Shown in pieces: positions 35,121 through 44,500 of a stretch of 64,000 nucleotides of DNA (position 1 is its first letter; each line of letters begins with the position of its first letter). The translations under genes were made by a program, and so were the position numbers. Below the pieces are notes generated by a model. That model worked only from the letters and a program-made list of their open reading frames with translations. It searched no databases and was not told the origin of the DNA. Source of the DNA: an uncultured Lachnospiraceae bacterium (GTDB taxonomy: Bacteria > Bacillota > Clostridia > Lachnospirales > Lachnospiraceae); the NCBI GenBank assembly GCA_910578645.1, contig CAJTQI010000012.1, positions 23,984-87,983 on the forward strand, given 5' to 3'.

Positions 35121-36731
35121 CTACCCCCAATCCTCATTCAGCCAGTTGCGCAGCAAATTGGCTGCCGCTTCCGGATTTTCTTCCACAAATTTATTAATCA
35201 GCTTCCGCTCTTCGCTCTCATTCTCAAGCATGATATCCTCTAACTGTCCCTCAGGCGTAGACTGCAGCAGATTCTCCACTGCCAGCTCTTCCTCTTCTTC
35301 CTCGTGCTTCTCTCCACGCATACTCCTGAGCACAACGAAAGCTAAAAGCGCCAGAATCACAATGATTAGTACAATCTGCAGAATATCCGTTGCCGTAATG
35401 CTAGAGCCCTCTGCATCGAAGAAAAGATTCTCACTGTATGCTACCAAAGTAATGCTCCCCGACGAAATACCGGTGGCATTGGAAACTGCCGTATAGAAAT
35501 CTTCCTCCACATCCATTTTCGTGCGCTCCGCATTGGCCAGTTTATATTCTTCCCAAGTAACGCCTTCAAGGCCACCCTGCGTTCTCACATCTTCCTCGCG
35601 GATAATGTTATATTTAATCAAGGAGGCCGCCAAGGAAGATTCACCATAATTAATCACCCCACCCGGTGTGCTGATGGTCGTAATCTCCTCATTCGGCAGA
35701 TAATCCCTGGATTCCTCGGACTGGGTAGAACTGGAGGCTCCATTGTCTTCCAGTACATATGTAGTGTCGTCGTCATTGGAATCCGTACCGGGTATACCGC
35801 CCACATTGCTCGTATTCTCCGAGTTGAAAATATCCTCATGACTTAATACACCCTGGTTCTGTCCGTCTGCCGGTGTGTAATTATGCCTTGTCGTATCTGT
35901 AGTAGAAAAATCTACTACCAGATTGGTCGCCACTTCTACGTTGTCAAATTCTTTCGTGCCAAGCAATACCTTACGCACTTCGTTAATCATCTTCTTCTCG
36001 GCTTCCGCCTTTACTGAAAGCTGCGCGTTCGCGGTGCCGGATACCGTATAATTATCGTCCCCCGTAAAGAGCATATTACCCTCTGCGTCCATGATGACGA
36101 TATTGTTCGTAGTCGTATTGCCGATGGCAGTGGCAATCGCACGTGCAAGATAAGCCGCGCTGTCCGGACTGAACTCATCCTTAAGTTCCAAAAGTACCCA
36201 CGCATAGGCTTCTTCCTCCGTGGAAATAAGCGTACCGTCATTCTCCGGAATATTCAGCTTCACACTGGCGCTCTTGACTGCCGTAAACTTGCTCAGGAAA
36301 TCATGCTCCAAGGATTTTTCCAAATATACGATATATTTCTTCTGCTTATCCGATTCCGTGGTGGAAAAGCTTCCGTCCGTGACATTATCGATTCCGTAAC
36401 TGGCAGCCTTGATATTATTGGCACCCAAAAGCAGATTCGCGTCGGACAGTTGTTCCTTGAGTATCTTAATGACAAGCCCGTCATCCGAAACGGTAAAAGT
36501 CATGCTCTCTCCTTGAAGCAGGTCCCTTACTTCCGCCGCCTCCGCCGTAGTCTCGCACTCCCGCAACAGCACATACTGGGGCTGATTCAGTATCGATACG
36601 ACAATCACAATCCCCAAGATGAGCGCAGACACACCGACAATAATTAATGTCTTCTGCTTCGCCGTGAACCGATTCCACCATTCTAATATTCGATTTCCAA
36701 ATTCTCTTAATTTCTCTAACAATTTATCCAC
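35121..36731 (-). CDS. fliF: Flagellar MS-ring protein FliF
   Basis: FliF forms the MS ring in the membrane, the base on which the C-ring and export gate are built. The 536 residues have two membrane helices (about residues 27-47 and 435-460), a YscJ-like ring-building domain after the first and a C-terminal FliG-binding tail ('NPEAAANLLRNWLNEDWG'). It lies after fliE with a 62-base gap. Confidence 0.96.
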   Translation of the reverse strand: MDKLLEKLREFGNRILEWWNRFTAKQKTLIIVGVSALILGIVIVVSILNQPQYVLLRECETTAEAAEVRDLLQGESMTFTVSDDGLVIKILKEQLSDANLLLGANNIKAASYGIDNVTDGSFSTTESDKQKKYIVYLEKSLEHDFLSKFTAVKSASVKLNIPENDGTLISTEEEAYAWVLLELKDEFSPDSAAYLARAIATAIGNTTTNNIVIMDAEGNMLFTGDDNYTVSGTANAQLSVKAEAEKKMINEVRKVLLGTKEFDNVEVATNLVVDFSTTDTTRHNYTPADGQNQGVLSHEDIFNSENTSNVGGIPGTDSNDDDTTYVLEDNGASSSTQSEESRDYLPNEEITTISTPGGVINYGESSLAASLIKYNIIREEDVRTQGGLEGVTWEEYKLANAERTKMDVEEDFYTAVSNATGISSGSITLVAYSENLFFDAEGSSITATDILQIVLIIVILALLAFVVLRSMRGEKHEEEEEELAVENLLQSTPEGQLEDIMLENESEERKLINKFVEENPEAAANLLRNWLNEDWG

Positions 36732-36793
36732 AGCAATTTATTCTCCTTCGGTCCCTAATACACACAAATGCCCACTTCTCCCCAGACACATAA

Positions 36794-37120
36794 CTATACC
36801 TGCATCTGGATAAGTTCTTTATATGCATCCAAAAGTCTATCCCTGATTGCGACCGTATATTGTAGCGCTGTAGATGCCTTCTGCAGGGCAACGCCCAAAT
36901 CATGTGTATTCTCGGTCTCACCGAGCGCCCACTTAATCTCTTCATTCTCCGCATCTGACAGATAGTTGTTCGTTGTAGCAAGATTCTCTATCGCGGTGTG
37001 TAATAAATTGTCAAACCCCAAGTCTTCATATGTATCAGTCCTGTTAGTCGGTGCGATTTTCGCCGCTTCCCTCACTGCCCCAGAAGACACGTTATAAAGC
37101 TCTGTAATATCTAAAGCCAT
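36794..37120 (-). CDS. fliE: Flagellar hook-basal body protein FliE
   Basis: FliE links the MS ring to the rod. The ATG at 37120 (MALDITELYNVSSG) is used with a GGAGGG site upstream, giving 108 residues. The frame also reaches an ATG at 37138, but that has no ribosome-binding site. The C-terminal half ('DLGVALQKASTALQYTVAIRDRLLDAYKELIQMQV'-type pattern) is the conserved FliE motif. Confidence 0.93.
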   Translation of the reverse strand: MALDITELYNVSSGAVREAAKIAPTNRTDTYEDLGFDNLLHTAIENLATTNNYLSDAENEEIKWALGETENTHDLGVALQKASTALQYTVAIRDRLLDAYKELIQMQV

Positions 37121-37222
37121 CTTTCTTTCTCCCTCCATATAAGAACACTTTATATATATTACTTTTCTTACTCAACCCTTATCTTAACTCCATGCCGCCA
37201 TAGGGCGGCGACTGGCCTGCGA

Positions 37223-37669
37223 TTAACCATTCAGCAGGCTCAGCCCTGTAGATGCAATATTCTTACTTGCTTCAAACGCCGTGGCATTCGCCTGATATCC
37301 ACGGCTGGCATCAATCAAGTTCGTCATCTCCGTAATCGTGGTGACATTCGGATAATGCACATATCCGTTCTCGTCCGCATCCGGGTGGGAAGGGTCATAG
37401 ACCATATTACCCTCCGTCCAAGTATCCTCATAAACGCCCGACACTTTGACACCCGTACCGGAATATCTGTCCGTAGCACGGTTAAGCACCTGATGAAAAG
37501 GTGTCTGAGAATTTTTCTCCTCAAACACGACAACTTTCCTGCGGTACGGCGTACCGTCTTCTGTACGGGTCGTATTTGTGTTCGCCATATTCTGTGATAT
37601 GATATCCATGCGGAAACGCTCCGCCGTCATACCGCTGGCATTGATATCAAAAGCCGTAAACATTCCCAT
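37223..37669 (-). CDS. flgC: Flagellar rod protein FlgC
   Basis: FlgC is a proximal rod subunit. The 148 residues contain the rod signature 'FDINASGMTAERFRMDIISQN' and 'NTTRTEDGTPYRRK' at the N-terminus and 'VTTITEMTNLIDASRGYQANATAFEASK' at the C-terminus. It follows flgB by 25 bases. Confidence 0.96.
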   Translation of the reverse strand: MGMFTAFDINASGMTAERFRMDIISQNMANTNTTRTEDGTPYRRKVVVFEEKNSQTPFHQVLNRATDRYSGTGVKVSGVYEDTWTEGNMVYDPSHPDADENGYVHYPNVTTITEMTNLIDASRGYQANATAFEASKNIASTGLSLLNG

Positions 37670-37694
37670 AGTCTTATCTCCTTATCTCATACGC

Positions 37695-38093
37695 CTACTT
37701 CATGACTGCCTGCAAATTCTTAAATTCCTGGTTTATGGCCAACTCCAACCCTCTGTATACTATCTGGTTCTTAGCCAGGTATGCCCCTTCCGTATCCGGG
37801 TCTACATTATTGCCGTCAATACGGTAAGAGAAACCTGAATAATCCGTATATGTAATAGGTTTCAGCCGGTTAACTTTCAAATCCGCAACCTTTGCGTCCA
37901 TACTCCTGTATCTGGAACTGCGCAACGCCTTGGCAAGCTGCGTCTCAAAATTCACTTCCTGCCTCTTATATCCTGGTGTATTGGCATTTGAAAGATTGTT
38001 CGAGAGAACTTCATTACGGATGTATGCCGCGTCCGCCGCCTTGTCCAGTACATTGATATAATCATACGCATTTGTATTTGCCAACATACTCAT
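37695..38093 (-). CDS. flgB: Flagellar rod protein FlgB
   Basis: FlgB is a proximal rod subunit and the first gene of the flagellar cluster. The 132 residues include 'ALDKAADAAYIRNEVLSNNLSNANTPGYKR'-type rod signature (about residues 17-44) and the terminal 'NQIVYRGLELAINQEFKNLQAVMK'-type helix. A promoter lies about 40-70 bases upstream. Confidence 0.95.
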   Translation of the reverse strand: MSMLANTNAYDYINVLDKAADAAYIRNEVLSNNLSNANTPGYKRQEVNFETQLAKALRSSRYRSMDAKVADLKVNRLKPITYTDYSGFSYRIDGNNVDPDTEGAYLAKNQIVYRGLELAINQEFKNLQAVMK

Positions 38094-38132
38094 AAAACCA
38101 TACCCCTCCTACTATAATAGAATCCATATTCC

Positions 38133-38160
38133 ATTATAAATATTTTAAGAAAAAAAACAA
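38133..38160 (-). promoter_or_regulatory. Promoter of the flagellar cluster (before flgB)
   Basis: On the minus strand TTGTTT (38155-38160) and TATAAT (38133-38138) are separated by 16 bases, about 40 bases before the flgB start. The spacer is T- and A-rich. It fits a sigma-A promoter for the early flagellar operon. A weak CodY-like box lies just upstream (38173-38187). Confidence 0.75.
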
Positions 38161-38172
38161 GGTTTTTCGATT

Positions 38173-38187
38173 CATTTTCACAAATTC
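38173..38187 (-). promoter_or_regulatory. Weak CodY-like box before flgB
   Basis: The 15-base minus-strand sequence matches the CodY consensus AATTTTCWGAAAATT at about 11 of 15 positions, with the GAAAAT half intact. It lies 12 bases upstream of the flgB -35 hexamer. CodY controls motility genes in B. subtilis and Clostridioides difficile, so the site is plausible but unproven. Confidence 0.35.
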
Positions 38188-38204
38188 CCAATTCTAAGAC
38201 ATAA

Positions 38205-38260
38205 AAACACCGAAAAAGGATTTACCAACTGCATAACTCCTCCAGTGCGTAAATCCTTTT
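38205..38260 (-). terminator. Terminator after codY
   Basis: A 12-base perfect stem (38214-38225 with 38249-38260) encloses a 23-base loop that can pair further inside (ACTG/CAGT). On the minus strand it is followed by TTTCGG and then a run of five T. It separates codY from the flagellar promoter. Confidence 0.72.
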
Positions 38261-38354
38261 ACCTGCCATAACATCTGCCTGCCAACTCCCTCCAGCCTGC
38301 CCACCCCGGCCTCCGTGCCGCTGGCATCCTTATCCTGTTTTCTTCTGTAACCTC

Positions 38355-39140
38355 TCAATATCTTCCTTGTTCTTTCAGCTTCTCCACCTCATCGAAAACC
38401 ACATCGTTAAGCACCTTGATATACGTCCCTTTCATACCGGAAGAACGCGATTCGATGACACCTGCGCTCTCGAACTTGCGCAGCGCATTAACGATAACGG
38501 AACGGGTAATCCCTACTTTATCCGCAATCTTACTCGCTACCAGTATACCCTCCATACCACCCAACTCGTCAAAAATGTGGGTTATCGCCTCCATCTCAGA
38601 GAAAGATAACGTACTGATTGCGGATTTCACCACAGCAATCTTACGGTTCTCCTCCGCGCTCTCTTCGCTCACCGCACGCAGCATCTCAAGCCCTACCACT
38701 GTGGTGCCGTACTCACACAGGATAATATCGTCAATATCGTACTGCGAGCCGCATTTATATAAGAATAATGTTCCCAAACGTTCCCCCGATATCTCAATCG
38801 GGGCAATCACAGCCTGAAATTTTTTCGTGTCAATATTTTCGAAGCCTAGTGTTTCCAGATTTACATTCTCCTTCGTGGACAGTACGCCCAGAAGTCTCTC
38901 ATTCAGCATAGGGTCAATGAAACCGCCTACATGGCCCACAATCAGTTCCGTAATAGATTCCACACTGTCCAAATCCCCAATGCCAAGCACTTTACCTTTC
39001 CGGCTGATTACCAGGACATTGGAATCGAGTATGTCCTTAAGCACATCGCAGATATCGTTGAAAACAACCTTCCCCGAATTGTTATTGTGTAACAGTTTGC
39101 CGATTTTTCTTGTCTTATCCAACAATTGAACGCTGCCCAT
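38355..39140 (-). CDS. codY: Global nutrient regulator CodY
   Basis: CodY is a DNA-binding repressor that senses GTP and branched-chain amino acids and represses genes not needed in rich conditions. The 261 residues comprise an N-terminal GAF domain ('LLDKTRKIGKLLHNN', the ligand region around residues 60-100) and a C-terminal winged helix with 'ASKIADKVGITRSVIVNALRKFESAGVIESRS' as the recognition block. Its own control region holds a promoter, a near-consensus CodY box and a separate palindrome. The topA-codY-flgB order is common in Clostridia. Confidence 0.97.
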   Translation of the reverse strand: MGSVQLLDKTRKIGKLLHNNNSGKVVFNDICDVLKDILDSNVLVISRKGKVLGIGDLDSVESITELIVGHVGGFIDPMLNERLLGVLSTKENVNLETLGFENIDTKKFQAVIAPIEISGERLGTLFLYKCGSQYDIDDIILCEYGTTVVGLEMLRAVSEESAEENRKIAVVKSAISTLSFSEMEAITHIFDELGGMEGILVASKIADKVGITRSVIVNALRKFESAGVIESRSSGMKGTYIKVLNDVVFDEVEKLKEQGRY

Positions 39141-39213
39141 GAATTATGCTCCTTAAAATTTCATTGAAATATGCAATCACTATTTTCGCAAAAAGCTACA
39201 GAATCCCGTATAA

Positions 39214-39228
39214 TGTGATTTTATCACA
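39214..39228. promoter_or_regulatory. Palindromic operator candidate over the codY -10 box
   Basis: TGTGATTTTATCACA is a perfect 6-base inverted repeat around TTT, overlapping the -10 hexamer of the codY promoter. It resembles the TGTGA/TCACA half-sites used by Crp/Fnr family regulators, but the spacing is 5 rather than 6 bases. It may be an operator for an unidentified dimeric regulator. Confidence 0.45.
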
Positions 39229-39246
39229 ATATTCGGACAATTTCAA
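39218..39246 (-). promoter_or_regulatory. Promoter of codY
   Basis: On the minus strand TTGAAA (39241-39246) and TAAAAT (39218-39223) are separated by 17 bases, about 80 bases before the codY start. It is a good sigma-A promoter located between the topA stop and codY. Confidence 0.82.
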
Positions 39247-39248
39247 TG

Positions 39249-39263
39249 TATTTTCAGAACATT
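39249..39263. promoter_or_regulatory. CodY-binding box upstream of codY
   Basis: The sequence TATTTTCAGAACATT matches the CodY consensus AATTTTCWGAAAATT at 13 of 15 positions. It ends 2-3 bases upstream of the codY -35 hexamer, which fits autoregulation. CodY autoregulation is known in several Firmicutes. Confidence 0.75.
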
Positions 39264-39353
39264 TTATTCAGTTTGCCCACAATTCCAAATGCTCATGCGG
39301 AATTTTCTGACACCCGCCGTCTGTACATAATATTATATGCATGGACAGCTTCT

Positions 39354-41432
39354 TTATTGCACTTCCACTTTCGGCGCATCTTTGATGAATCCACAGTTTT
39401 CGTCGGAGCACACCAGTTTATTGCCCTTTTGCAGCAATATGGAGCCGCATCTGTCACATTTATCCGCCACAGGTCTTTGCCATACCATAAAATCACATTC
39501 CGGATTGTCGATACAGCCGTAGTATTTTCTACCTTTCTTTGTCTTCTTTAACACGATATCCTTACCGCATTTCGGGCATTCCACACCGATTTTCTCAAAG
39601 TAAGGCTTGGTGTTGCGGCACTCCGGGAATCCGGGACATGCCAAGAACCTGCCGTGGGGACCATACTTAATCACCATCTGCCTGCCGCAGACATCACAAA
39701 ACTCGTCTGACAACTCATCGGCGATTTCTACCTCGTCAAGCTCTTTCTCCGCTTTCTCCACCGCCTGCGCCAAATCCGGATAGAAGTTCTCCACTACGGT
39801 CTTCCACTTCACATTCCCCTCTTCCACGCCATCCAAAAGCGCCTCCATCGTTGCAGTAAAATTCACATCTACAATAGAAGGAAATGCTTCCTTCATCATG
39901 TTGTTCACCACTTCCCCAAGTTCCGTCACATAGAGGTTCTTGTTCTCCTTGACAATATAACGCCTGGCAAGGATTGTGGTAATCGTGGGCGCATAGGTAC
40001 TCGGACGTCCAATTCCTAACTCTTCCATGGCACGCACAAGGGATGCCTCCGTATAATGGGGGGATGGCTGCGTAAAATGCTGCTTTTCATCCAGCCCAAG
40101 CAATGAAAGTTTGGTATCGCTTGTAATTCCACGCATCAGCGTATTGTTTTCTTCCTTCTCATCATCCTCGGTATAAACGCTCATAAAACCGTCAAATTTA
40201 ACCTTGGACGCAGCCACGCTAAACCGCTGGCCTGCCGCGTCAATCTTTACCGAAGTCGTCTCGTACACAGCGGGCGCCATACGGCTTGCCACAAATCTTT
40301 TCCAAATAAGCTGATAAAGCCTGAACTGGTCCCTGGAGAGGGACTCTTTTATCTCAAGCGGCATCCTTCCGATATCGGTGGGCCGGATTGCCTCATGGGC
40401 ATCCTGTATCTTCTGGCTGCTCTTCCTCTCCTGTTCCGTACCTGCGGCATACTCATCGCCAAACTTTTCTTTGATAAAGGCTCTCGCCGCCGTCTCCGCC
40501 TCCTCGGACACCCTTGTGGAGTCCGTACGCAGATATGTGATAATACCCACCGTACCGTTACCTTTAATATCGATGCCCTCATACAACTGCTGTGCCAACC
40601 GCATAGTCTTTTGGGTGGAGAAATTCAGCACCTTGCTCGCCTCCTGCTGCAAAGTGGAAGTGGTAAAAGGCAGCGGCGCTTTCTTCACCCGCTCGCTGTT
40701 CTTCACCGAAGCCACATGGTACTCGGCCTTGTCTAACAGTCCCTTGATTTCCTCCAGCTCTTCCCTGGAACCGATAGTCTTCCTCTCGTCAACCGTCCCG
40801 TAATATTTGGCGAGCATCGGTTTCTTTTCACCCTCCACGGAAAAAGAGGCGTCCAACGTCCAATACTCTTCCGGAATAAAAGCATTGATTTCGTCTTCCC
40901 TGTCACAGATAATACGCAGCGCCACAGACTGCACGCGTCCTGCACTCAACCCCCGCTTAACCTTCGCCCACAATACCGGTGAAATTTTATAACCCACCAT
41001 GCGGTCCAGGCAACGGCGCGCCTGCTGTGCATCTACCAAATCCATGTTGATTTCCCTGGCATGTTTCAGGGACTCTTTGACCGCCGTTTTGGTAATTTCG
41101 TTGAAAGCAATACGGTAAACCTTCTTATTCTCCAACTTCAACGCCGCAAGCAGATGCCATGAAATGGCTTCCCCTTCACGGTCAGGGTCCGTTGCAAGAT
41201 ACACTTTCTCGGCCTTCTTCACTTCCTTGCGCAAATTCGCCAGGATATCGCCTTTGCCCCTAATCGTAATATATTTAGGCTCGAAATCATGCTCCACATC
41301 GATACCCAACACGCTGCGGGGCAAATCCCGCACGTGCCCGTTACTGGCAGCGACCTCATAATTTGCGCCCAGGAATTTCTTAATGGTTTTCACCTTGGCA
41401 GGTGATTCCACGATTACCAAATACTTTGCCAT
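39354..41432 (-). CDS. topA: DNA topoisomerase I
   Basis: TopA relaxes negative supercoils by cutting one DNA strand. The 692 residues comprise an N-terminal TOPRIM domain ('LVIVESPAKVKTI' and 'TDPDREGEAISWH', residues 5-93), the catalytic tyrosine Tyr300 in 'ITYLRTDSTRVSEEA', and three C-terminal four-cysteine zinc ribbons starting at about residue 580 ('CDVCGRQM', 'CPKCGKDI', 'CDRCGSIL'). A promoter precedes it. In many Clostridia topA directly follows dprA; here a pilus locus lies between them. Confidence 0.97.
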   Translation of the reverse strand: MAKYLVIVESPAKVKTIKKFLGANYEVAASNGHVRDLPRSVLGIDVEHDFEPKYITIRGKGDILANLRKEVKKAEKVYLATDPDREGEAISWHLLAALKLENKKVYRIAFNEITKTAVKESLKHAREINMDLVDAQQARRCLDRMVGYKISPVLWAKVKRGLSAGRVQSVALRIICDREDEINAFIPEEYWTLDASFSVEGEKKPMLAKYYGTVDERKTIGSREELEEIKGLLDKAEYHVASVKNSERVKKAPLPFTTSTLQQEASKVLNFSTQKTMRLAQQLYEGIDIKGNGTVGIITYLRTDSTRVSEEAETAARAFIKEKFGDEYAAGTEQERKSSQKIQDAHEAIRPTDIGRMPLEIKESLSRDQFRLYQLIWKRFVASRMAPAVYETTSVKIDAAGQRFSVAASKVKFDGFMSVYTEDDEKEENNTLMRGITSDTKLSLLGLDEKQHFTQPSPHYTEASLVRAMEELGIGRPSTYAPTITTILARRYIVKENKNLYVTELGEVVNNMMKEAFPSIVDVNFTATMEALLDGVEEGNVKWKTVVENFYPDLAQAVEKAEKELDEVEIADELSDEFCDVCGRQMVIKYGPHGRFLACPGFPECRNTKPYFEKIGVECPKCGKDIVLKKTKKGRKYYGCIDNPECDFMVWQRPVADKCDRCGSILLQKGNKLVCSDENCGFIKDAPKVEVQ

Positions 41433-41474
41433 AGCATATTCCCCTGTTTCTTGTTTGCTCTATTAACGTGAATC

Positions 41475-41503
41475 ACTATACACTAAATTTTTTATGCTGA
41501 CAA
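41475..41503 (-). promoter_or_regulatory. Promoter of topA
   Basis: On the minus strand TTGTCA (41498-41503) and TATAGT (41475-41480) are separated by 17 bases with a TG just before the -10 hexamer. It lies about 45 bases before the topA start codon, so topA does not depend on the pilus operon for expression. Confidence 0.8.
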
Positions 41504-41539
41504 GAGGGAAAACGTTAAAAAAATGTGAAACGAACCGCA

Positions 41540-44500
41540 CTATTCCAGCCGGAAAAGCCGCGTCCGGGTCAAAGACACCTGACCCGCGCCAGTCACCTGG
41601 TATGTTCTGCCGCCTCGCTTGATATCCGATATCAAGACCACATAGATATCCGCATTATCCATCCCCTCATTCGTCCTAAGCGCCACCACCGGAGCCTGTA
41701 TCTGGTATGTCTTTCCCGTCTGTAGGCTTCCTTCGTATGCCTCTGCCAACTGATTATCCTGCACCGTCCACAAACCGGATTCAAAGGGCGTAGCCTTGAC
41801 TTTCCTGCCGCCTAAGTCAGTCTCCGTTCCTTCCGGGTCTTCATAATAAAAACGTATTTCCGTATCCTTATCCATGGCAATGTTGCCCTCCGCGAACCGA
41901 AAATAGACATCCACGGTACTGTCCAGTATACCCGGTGTATCGTCCGGCATATTGCTCCATTCCTGGTCAAAGGGCACAGATATGCTCTGTATCCGCGCAG
42001 AATCCGACGCAAATCCCGATACCACAGCCACATCCGGGCCATGCACGCCTGCACGGTACGCCGCCATCAGGGCATTTGCAAAAAGCATACACTCGCTGCT
42101 CCCCTCCGCCCCGTCTGGCGCCTGATTGTTTTGTGTATCATATGTGTACGGATAATGCGCCTGGCCTAACCAAACCACGTTTCCTTTACTATAACAATAA
42201 TAATTGTTACGGACATCCCGTGGTGAAATACCGTAAGCCGAATCCTGTGTACCGCCAAAGGTATACCAGGCCGTCACACAGGCTCCCTCCTTGTCCTCCT
42301 TAAGCGTCCCACACGCAAGCAGGTAATCCGCCGCCCGCAGTGCGCTCTGCCCACCAAAGGAAAATACCTTCTCTTCCATACGGTACGGATAATAAGCAAT
42401 GCTCCCCTCATTGACCTGTTCACACTGCAAGGCTGTCCGAGGCCCAAACATATCGGGCGTAAGCCCGGCATAACGGTAATAACCTGACGCACCGTCCATC
42501 CCAAGGCTTACATAAGTCCGGCTTTCTGCCGCCTGTCCCAACAGTCCGGCGCCAAGTCCCATCCTGTTGCCGTCACCATCCTGGCTGCACACAAGCAGGC
42601 TCCGCCCCTCCCCGACATAGTTTGTAATGGCGGCTGTCACCGTATCGACGGTGACGGCATTGTCCATCGTAAGCACCACCACGTCCCACGCCGAAAGATA
42701 CCCGGCATTCTCTTCCAGTCTGCTCGCAAGCTCCTTGGCCCCAACTGTCTCAAACTGCAAAGACACGTTGGCAATCTCCTGGATACCGCGCAGATAGTAT
42801 GCCAGCACAGAATTTTCATGACGTTCAAACATCTCCTGCAAATTAACGTCGGAATTTTCCCTCTCCTCCGTAACCTGCAAAACTTTTATTTCTTCTGTGT
42901 AAGCGTTCTCCACCTCAAAATATCCCTGCACACTGTCCCGCTTAAACCGGTTCCCAACATCTGTAACCTCCAGCTTAAAAGGCAGTATACCCGCTCCTAT
43001 ACTTTCAAATGCAACATATATTACATTGTCTTCGTCAACGGATTCCCAAAGTTCTTCCTGTCCAAATATTCCGTCATAGTTTATGTCAACGTACAGATTT
43101 ACGGACACGTCTTGCGTATACTCCCCGCCCCTGTTATTTTTTACCTCATAGGCAATACTGCCATAACAGCCGCCTTTTTTATCAGGCTGTAAACGCTGCA
43201 CCTTGTCCGCTTCCCCGCCATCCGGAGAAAGAAGTTCCACCTTCGGCTTCTCGGCCTTAAGCAACGCCATAAACATTGGACTGGAGACAGCATCGGAAAC
43301 CGTGTAAATCCGTTCCTTTAACCTCTCATCCGAAACTGCACCGCTTAAGAAACGGTACATGAAAGTTTCCTCCTCGATATATTTGGTGTTGACGTCATCC
43401 GCCAGGGCTCTCTGGGCCGTCCCTTTCCGAAAACAGTTATCCTCCACCAAGACCGGATATCCCGCCTCCATGTATGCAAATAAATCCTCCATTTTCTGTT
43501 CCGTAATATCATTCGCGTCATAAAGGCCCACGCCGGATTCATCTCCCTTATGATATGCTTTCCCTTTTAACTCTTCTTTATTATATACCGGACTCTTAAA
43601 CGTATCGCCGTCCCGGTTCAGCCTCTGCCCGTCCAGACCGACAAACACCATATCATAAGCGCCGTTTATGTCTTCCCAATCCCCGTTAAACTGTGCTGCA
43701 GATTTCACCCGGTTCTCAATGTCAAAAGTCTTCCTGCTGTACAATATCTGTTTCTCGGCCTGCACCGCATCCGTCTTCCAGTACAGCTTCGTATATCCTT
43801 TATCGTCAACCGTCCTGTACAAATCGGAGGCCAGGTTTGCGCTTGGCTGTATCTCCAGGATACGCAAATCGTCAAGCTCCCCGACCGTGCCCACACAATA
43901 ATGAATGATATACTGTATAGTCCGCGCCTTGCTCACCGAAAGGGACATCTGTTCTTCTTCCGGCAGCGTCATATTTTCCGCCTTGATGGCCGCTGTCACC
44001 TCAGCGAACCCTCCCTCCGCCACATCCTCATCAAACTCTTCGTGAAAATCTTCATAGATGAAAGGCACACTGCCCCCTGTCAGATAGACATTTTTATTTA
44101 CATAATTATACTCATTATCCTCCCTGTCCGGAAATTTGTCCGTCTTATCTATATTCATCTTCAGATTGTCCATCAGCCCTCCGTTTTGGTTTATCATGCT
44201 GTAAAAAACGGACAAATCTTCTTTCATAAACGCCCTTACAAGATACTGGTAATTCGTATCCTTATAATGTTCTTGGCAAGCAGCTTCATAATCCACGATA
44301 ACGGGCAGCAGCCTGTTTGCCGCACGCTTTAAAATTTCTCCCACTACCTCTTCGTCCATATCCGTACCGCCCTCACCAGACTGCCCAATATATTCCATTC
44401 CAAGCATCGAAGCCGTGGAATTATCCGAGATACTTACGGAGCCGTTTACACAATCAAAAAACTCATTCAACCCGCTTTCAAGATACACCAAATCCGCGTC

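Noticed and set aside
38094..38354. c-di-GMP riboswitch before flgB, as known in Clostridioides difficile
   Set aside because: The hairpin here fits a plain terminator after codY; I did not find the conserved riboswitch core. A covariance-model search would settle this.
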